The position numbers were made by a program, and so were the translations under genes. The notes beneath the pieces are model-generated. The model was not told the DNA's origin. It saw only the letters and a program-made list of their open reading frames with translations, and ran no database searches. Positions 59,796 through 64,000 of a DNA stretch of 64,000 nucleotides are shown here, piece after piece. This DNA is from Streptomyces zagrosensis (lineage in GTDB: Bacteria > Actinomycetota > Actinomycetes > Streptomycetales > Streptomycetaceae), in contig NZ_JACHJL010000009.1 of NCBI RefSeq assembly GCF_014203645.1, positions 186,001 to 250,000 of the forward strand, in the 5' to 3' direction. Positions within the stretch are counted from its first letter, which is position 1, and each line of letters opens with the position of its first letter.

Positions 59796-60926
59796 TCAAA
59801 GTGTCAACGCGTACGCCTGCCAGCGGCTGGTGATGCGGGCGCCGAGCAGCTCCGCTGCTTGGCGAAGCGGTGGGTCGGCTATCTCGCGGATGTCCAGGTC
59901 CGTTGCGTCCGCGTCGGCCGCACGCAGGTGGGCTATCAACCCGGCGATGCCCGCGGCCAACTGAGCCGGCGAGGCGTCACGCGGCACGGTGACCTCCAGG
60001 AGAGCTCGATCGTCGGCCAGGCCAGCGGCGAGCTGGGCGGTGAGCGCGCCGTCCGCGGTCAGTAGGTCGAGCACATGGCCCTGTGGCGCGAGGTCGGTCA
60101 GATAGGCGTCGATGCCCGCGGCGTCCCAGGGAGGCTCGGCCTCGGCGTGGTTGCCCGGACACGGCTCCAGCGCCGCACCGTCCTCACCCAGGTCGGGGAC
60201 GGCGCCGATGAGCTCGTGGTCGGTGTGATCCCCGTAGCCGGTGTCCTGTGCGTGGACGTGGTTGTACAACCGGACGTATGCCTCAACTGCCATGTCCGGG
60301 CCTGCTGGGAACGGGCGTGCCGTGGCGCGCAGCGTCACCTGCGGAAGGCCGGGCGGTGGGGCCCACGCCTTTAGGTCAGGCACCGTCCAGTGTCGGCCGA
60401 GCTCCGCATCGACGCGGGCTCCCAGTTCCTCGGCGGCGAGGCCGATGGGGTCGGTGTCGGGGCCGTTCCAGTTGATGGTGGCGAAGCCGAGTCTCTTGGC
60501 GTGGGTGGCGGCGTGTTGCAGCAGGAGGGTCAGCAACTCCCGCTCGTCCGCCAGCTCGGCCGGGTCCCCGTCCACGGCGTAGCGCCCGGCGGACAGTCGC
60601 CGGCGCACTCGTGGGACGAGTATGTGGTCGAAGACGACGGCCGCTGCCTCGCCCGGCGGCTGCAACAGCCTTGCCCAGCCGGCTAGTTCGGACCCGGCCC
60701 GAGCGACGACGACACCGCGGAAGGCAAAGGCGTCGGCCTTTGCCGTATCCGCCCGCGCGATTTCCGATGGCGACTCTGCTTCGGGAGGCCGCCGCGTTGC
60801 GGAGTCCGCGGCCGGCCACTCCTCGGTCATGTCGAGGCCCACAAGGTCGGCCAGCTCGTGTGAGAGCAGCTCGTCGGCCTCGGGGGCGGAGTCATATTCC
60901 ACCGTGATGGCGGCGGGCAAGGACAT
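59796..60926 (-). CDS. GNAT-like acetyltransferase (two-domain)
   Basis: A 376-residue protein with weak GNAT features. LLTLLLQHAATHAKRLGFATINWNGPDTDPIGLAAEELGARVD looks like a motif-A/B segment, and the C-terminal half repeats a similar pattern. The length suits the tandem-GNAT class common in Streptomyces. I see no diagnostic catalytic residue, so function is inferred only from the fold. The ATG at 60926 follows GAGGGAAC. Confidence 0.6.
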   Translation of the reverse strand: MSLPAAITVEYDSAPEADELLSHELADLVGLDMTEEWPAADSATRRPPEAESPSEIARADTAKADAFAFRGVVVARAGSELAGWARLLQPPGEAAAVVFDHILVPRVRRRLSAGRYAVDGDPAELADERELLTLLLQHAATHAKRLGFATINWNGPDTDPIGLAAEELGARVDAELGRHWTVPDLKAWAPPPGLPQVTLRATARPFPAGPDMAVEAYVRLYNHVHAQDTGYGDHTDHELIGAVPDLGEDGAALEPCPGNHAEAEPPWDAAGIDAYLTDLAPQGHVLDLLTADGALTAQLAAGLADDRALLEVTVPRDASPAQLAAGIAGLIAHLRAADADATDLDIREIADPPLRQAAELLGARITSRWQAYALTL

Positions 60927-61639
60927 ACTGTTCCCTCTTCCGCGTCGTGAGCGTCACACGAGGCGACGCGGCCACTGGATCTCCCAGTACATCCCACAGA
61001 TGGCCCGTGCACGACCCGCCCAGGGCGGAGATACGCCTCCTCCGTAAGGCGGGGGTAGTGCGCCCTGCGGAGTGCGCGCTGGCATCTCCGGCCGGCGGCG
61101 GACGCTTCGCTCAGGCGCGGTTCGGGCGCCGGGCGGCGAGCCTCGCCGCGTGGAATTCGACCGTCCACAGTATCCGGGCGATGGTCCCGCACCGCTGCAA
61201 CGGGTCGAGACCAGACCCGATTATCCCAGAAACCAGCAGGTCAGACCCGGTTGCACCAGCGAGTACCGGGTTGAGTTCCCCCTCGGGCCGCTGCTGTTGG
61301 ACCGCTGCGGCGGCCCACTTCTCCAACGGGCTCTGGCCGTCGAAACGCCGTCGAAACAGACCGCGGTCGGCTCCGGATTACCGGTACTCCCGAGGGAGTA
61401 CACGCCTGCGCAGCGTCGTGTTGGGCTGCTCATCACGTGGCAAGAAATCGCGCTATACGGGGTGCAATGACCCGCGCGGCGCGAGTGGTCATGGTGCCGC
61501 CGCCCGGGCGTGTCGATTGCTGTCCTGACGGGTAACCAGATGCAGACGTACCCTGACAGTCAGTCACCTGCCGTTGCGTGCGCGGAAGTTGGGTCACTCG
61601 CCAGGTGGGTGATCGAGATGGTCGGGGCGACCGGGGTGG
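60927..61639. other. 713-base spacer without a convincing gene
   Basis: A minus-strand frame of 71 codons (61111-61326) begins MEKWAAAAVQQQRPEGELNP and looks mildly protein-like, but it has no ribosome site and no family. The rest of the gap shows nothing. The promoters of the minus-strand GNAT-like gene and the 3' end of the CGNR gene lie here. Confidence 0.4.
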
Positions 61640-62272
61640 TCAGGCCGTTGGGGGTGCGGGCGTTGCCGCGTCGGTCGAGCGCTTCGCCGCAAAGCGGCGG
61701 GCCTTGTTGCGGTTGCCGCACACGCGCATGGAGCACCAGCGGCGGCTGCGGTTCTTGGACACGTCCCAAAAGACCCAGGCGCACGAGTGCTCCGCGCACC
61801 GCTTGAGGCGGGCGGCATCGCCGGTGATGAGCAGCTCGCTCCAGGCGACGGCCACCGCGGCCAGGGCCTGCCTGACGGCGGGCATTCCGGGGGCAGGGAC
61901 CAACACGCGGGCGCCGCCGCCCCTGTCGCTGCCGGCCGTTGCGTCCGCGGGGCTCGTCGGAGGGGATGGTGGCGGTCCGCCGATGGTGGCGAGGAGCGGC
62001 AGGTCGCGTAGTGCTCGCTCCGCCTCGGCGACCAGGGACGCGTCCGGTTGGTCTCCCACGGAAATGCCCAGCTTCTCGCGCATGCCGGCGCGCAGCCGCA
62101 GCGCCAGTTCGAGATCGCTCGGTCCGGCCTGGCCTGGCCGTTCCAGTAGGTCCTGCGTGTGCAGCCACTCGGTGAGTTGCTCCGGCGCGCTGAGGTCGTC
62201 GGTGCCCAGGTCCACATCGACCGTGTTCACGAATGCCTCAACCAGTCGGGCTGTCGCCGGTTCCTCGTGCAC
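61640..62272 (-). CDS. CGNR zinc-finger protein (second in window)
   Basis: A 210-residue ABATE/CGNR protein. N-terminal helices (LVEAFVNTVDVDLGTDDLSAPEQLTEWLH...LRLRAGMREKLGI) are followed by the zinc finger CAEHSCAWVFWDVSKNRSRRWCSMRVCGNRNKARRF, with the true CGNR motif. It likely regulates the divergent MFS gene. The GTG at 62272 follows GGAGACGGAGGCGG. Confidence 0.88.
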   Translation of the reverse strand: MHEEPATARLVEAFVNTVDVDLGTDDLSAPEQLTEWLHTQDLLERPGQAGPSDLELALRLRAGMREKLGISVGDQPDASLVAEAERALRDLPLLATIGGPPPSPPTSPADATAGSDRGGGARVLVPAPGMPAVRQALAAVAVAWSELLITGDAARLKRCAEHSCAWVFWDVSKNRSRRWCSMRVCGNRNKARRFAAKRSTDAATPAPPTA

Positions 62273-62331
62273 GCTGCCGCCTCCGTCTCTCCTGCGCTGT
62301 CCTGCGCTGTCCTGCCACCCTACCTCGACTT

Positions 62332-62355
62332 AACCGGCAAAGCGCTTTACCGGTT
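62332..62355. promoter_or_regulatory. 24-bp palindromic operator between CGNR and MFS genes
   Basis: AACCGG and CCGGTT arms flank the central palindrome AAAGCGCTTT; 22 of 24 bases are self-complementary. It lies in the 169-base divergent spacer. A LacI-like or CGNR-bound operator is likely. Coordinates may be off by one base. Confidence 0.7.
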
Positions 62356-62397
62356 GACGGCGTTGACCGTCCATGTCAGGCTCACCGCCAATAACCC

Positions 62398-62420
62398 GCT
62401 AACCTCATTAGGTGGTTAGC
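62398..62420 (+). promoter_or_regulatory. second inverted repeat near the MFS start
   Basis: GCTAACC pairs with GGTTAGC around a 9-base centre (TCATTAGGT), 22 bases before the MFS ATG. A second operator half-site or repression site. Confidence 0.6.
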
Positions 62421-62441
62421 TCGCGGGGAGGGGACTGTCCG

Positions 62442-63836
62442 ATGAGTGTTGATGCCGTGCCTGCCACCACATCGCTGGCGGAATGCCGCGCCGGCAGCAC
62501 GAGCCCGCCAGTGGGACCGCCGGGGAAGGCGCAGCCTCGGGGGCGTAACACCCTGGTGCTGCTGGTCTTCACCGTTTTCACCAACCTGGCGGATGGGGTC
62601 ACCAAGATCGCGCTGCCCCTCATGGCGGCCCGTATCACCGACTCGCCGGCCCTGATCTCGCTGGTCTCGCTCACGTTGACGCTGCCGTGGTTGTTGGTGG
62701 CACTGCATGTCGGCGTCCTCGTGGACCGGGCCGACCGTCGTCGGCTGCTCTGGTTGGCGGACGGCATGCGGCTGCTCGCGGTCGGCGCGCTGCTGCTGAC
62801 TGTGGCGGCGGGGGGCGTGACGCTGTGGGGGCTCGCTGTGGCCGGGGTGGTCCTTGGGGTTGCCGAGGTCATCGCGCTCACCTCGGCCGCGGCCTTGGTG
62901 CCCGCCGTGGTGCCACGCGCGGAGCGCGAGCGCGCCAACGCGTGGATCACCGGCGCGGAGACGGCCGCCAACGAATTCGCTGGCCCCTTCGTCGGCGGGC
63001 TGCTCGTCGCCGCGGGTACGGGCGTGGCACTCGGCGCGAGTTGGGTGACCTACCTCGTCGCCAGCCTGATCCTGCTGCTGCTCACCGGCCGCTTCCGGGC
63101 CGTGCGCGAGCCTTCTCGACCGGCGGCGGACCGGTTGGTCGAACACCAGCCGGCACCGGGCCAGCCCGCGGCAGAGCCGCCGGCAGCACAGCACCACGCA
63201 GCACAACAACAGGTCGCGGACCAACCTCCGGTGCATCAACAGATCGGCGTGGGGCTGCGCTATCTGTGGCAGCACCGGTTGCTGCGGACCACGACGCTGA
63301 TCCTGACCGTGCTCTGCGCAAGCTGGGGCGCCTGGTTGGCGTTGCTGCCGCTGGTCGCGACCCGGCTCATGGGTCTTTCGCCGCAGGAGTACGGCATGGT
63401 GCTGAGCGGGCTCGGGGTCGGCGGGCTGGTCGGTGCCATCACCGTGACCTGGGTGAACCGGCTGCTCGGCCGCCGCTGGGCGATGTTCGCTGATCTGCTC
63501 GGCACGCTCGCGATGATGGCCGTGCCCGCGTTCACCACCGCGCTGTGGGCCGTCGTCCTGTCGGCGTTCGTGGGCGGCATGGGAGGCACGCTGTGGGCCG
63601 TGAACTCCCGCCTCATCGCACAGAACGTGGTGCCCGACGCGATGATGGGCCGCTACAGCGGCGTGGCCCGACTCTTCAGTTGGGGAGCCCTTCCACTGGG
63701 CGCCGGGTTGATGGGGGTGCTCGCCGAGTGGTGCGGCGTGCGGTTCGCCTTCTTGGCCTTCGCGGTGGCCGTTGCGGCAACCATCCCGGTGTTCCTACGC
63801 GGAGTGTCCGCGAGTGAGTTGCGCGCCGTGGAATGA
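62442..63836 (+). CDS. MFS transporter (EntS/macrolide-exporter type)
   Basis: A 464-residue major facilitator with 12 hydrophobic segments. It has the motif DRADRRRLLWLADGMRLLAVG after segment 2-3, and a 50-residue Pro/Ala/Gln-rich cytoplasmic loop in the middle. The class exports siderophores and drugs. The ATG at 62442 follows GGGGAGGGG. Divergent from the CGNR regulator. After its stop at 63836 the remaining 164 bases of the window show no gene. Confidence 0.9.
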   Translation: MSVDAVPATTSLAECRAGSTSPPVGPPGKAQPRGRNTLVLLVFTVFTNLADGVTKIALPLMAARITDSPALISLVSLTLTLPWLLVALHVGVLVDRADRRRLLWLADGMRLLAVGALLLTVAAGGVTLWGLAVAGVVLGVAEVIALTSAAALVPAVVPRAERERANAWITGAETAANEFAGPFVGGLLVAAGTGVALGASWVTYLVASLILLLLTGRFRAVREPSRPAADRLVEHQPAPGQPAAEPPAAQHHAAQQQVADQPPVHQQIGVGLRYLWQHRLLRTTTLILTVLCASWGAWLALLPLVATRLMGLSPQEYGMVLSGLGVGGLVGAITVTWVNRLLGRRWAMFADLLGTLAMMAVPAFTTALWAVVLSAFVGGMGGTLWAVNSRLIAQNVVPDAMMGRYSGVARLFSWGALPLGAGLMGVLAEWCGVRFAFLAFAVAVAATIPVFLRGVSASELRAVE

Positions 63837-64000
63837 CGCCGCGGGGCGTGCCGCGGGCCTCGTCGCGCCCATGTCGTGCTCATCAGTGTGTTCGCGGACT
63901 CTCGCCGGGTATGTCGGCCGCGGGTACGGTACGTACGGGGGGTGCGCGGGTGTTGAGCGAGCCGAGGAGATGGGTGAGGCGTACGTCGCCGGGTGCGGTC

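Noticed and set aside
61111..61326. 71-codon minus-strand frame before the second CGNR gene
   Set aside because: Slightly protein-like but no ribosome site or family; kept only as spacer.

Overview
The window is chromosomal DNA of a Streptomyces species or a very close relative. It is very GC-rich, with many GTG starts and strong third-position GC bias. It also carries a run of loci typical of the genus: sigR-rsrA, a B12-riboswitch-controlled nrdAB, dasR-dasABCD, wblE, an anti-sigma/sigH pair, and the nickel superoxide dismutase pair sodN-sodX. The gene order from aroA to the NAD-type malic enzyme looks like the conserved core arm of the chromosome rather than an accessory island. I see no tRNA, rRNA, CRISPR array or intact insertion sequence.

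Region by region. 1-5.1 kb: the N-terminal part of aroA, a membrane M50 peptidase, an SRAP/HMCES-type DNA-protein crosslink repair protein, a small alpha/beta hydrolase, then the thiol-stress pair sigR-rsrA with a sigma-R-type promoter. 5.7-11.7 kb: an operon of two membrane HD-GYP-type proteins (the second degenerate), a TPR protein and peptide deformylase. 11.9-13.6 kb: a WhiJ/AbaA-type triad (HATPase anti-sigma, XRE-DUF5753 regulator, DUF397). 14.5-18.5 kb: class Ia ribonucleotide reductase nrdA-nrdB behind a cobalamin riboswitch and tandem NrdR boxes. 18.8-21.4 kb: CstA with its small YbdD partner. 22-29.4 kb: a PIG-L deacetylase, then DasR and the chitobiose uptake operon dasABC plus the GH3 enzyme dasD. 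30-35.6 kb: a divergent SDR/TetR pair, a PdtaS-like histidine kinase, WblE behind a CRP-like palindrome, and a diacylglycerol-kinase-like lipid kinase. 36.6-38 kb: the rsbA-sigH pair. 38-49.8 kb: mixed metabolism and transport (GNAT, UBP zinc finger, Na+/H+ antiporter, ACC-deaminase-like enzyme, amidase, glutaminase, FabH-like enzyme, a LysA paralogue, CorA). 50-52.7 kb: a decayed tyrosine integrase beside sodN-sodX, and a CGNR zinc-finger protein whose gene overlaps sodX tail to tail. 52.7-59.4 kb: a methyltransferase, a polar amino-acid ABC transporter, malic enzyme and a quinone oxidoreductase. 59.8-63.8 kb: a GNAT-like protein, a second CGNR protein and a divergent MFS exporter sharing two palindromic operators.

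Functional themes are redox and thiol stress (sigR, sodN), nucleotide supply gated by B12, N-acetylglucosamine sensing coupled to development, c-di-GMP-type signalling, and osmotic or developmental sigma control. Spacers are often filled with short tandem repeats and very long perfect hairpins. Nothing here is a clearly new system. The best candidates for novelty are the paired HD-GYP operon, a repeat-encoded ORF joined to the dasD stop codon, a DasR-like box before the histidine kinase, a perfect hairpin in a divergent promoter region, a CGNR/MFS operator pair, and a long antisense overlap at sodX.
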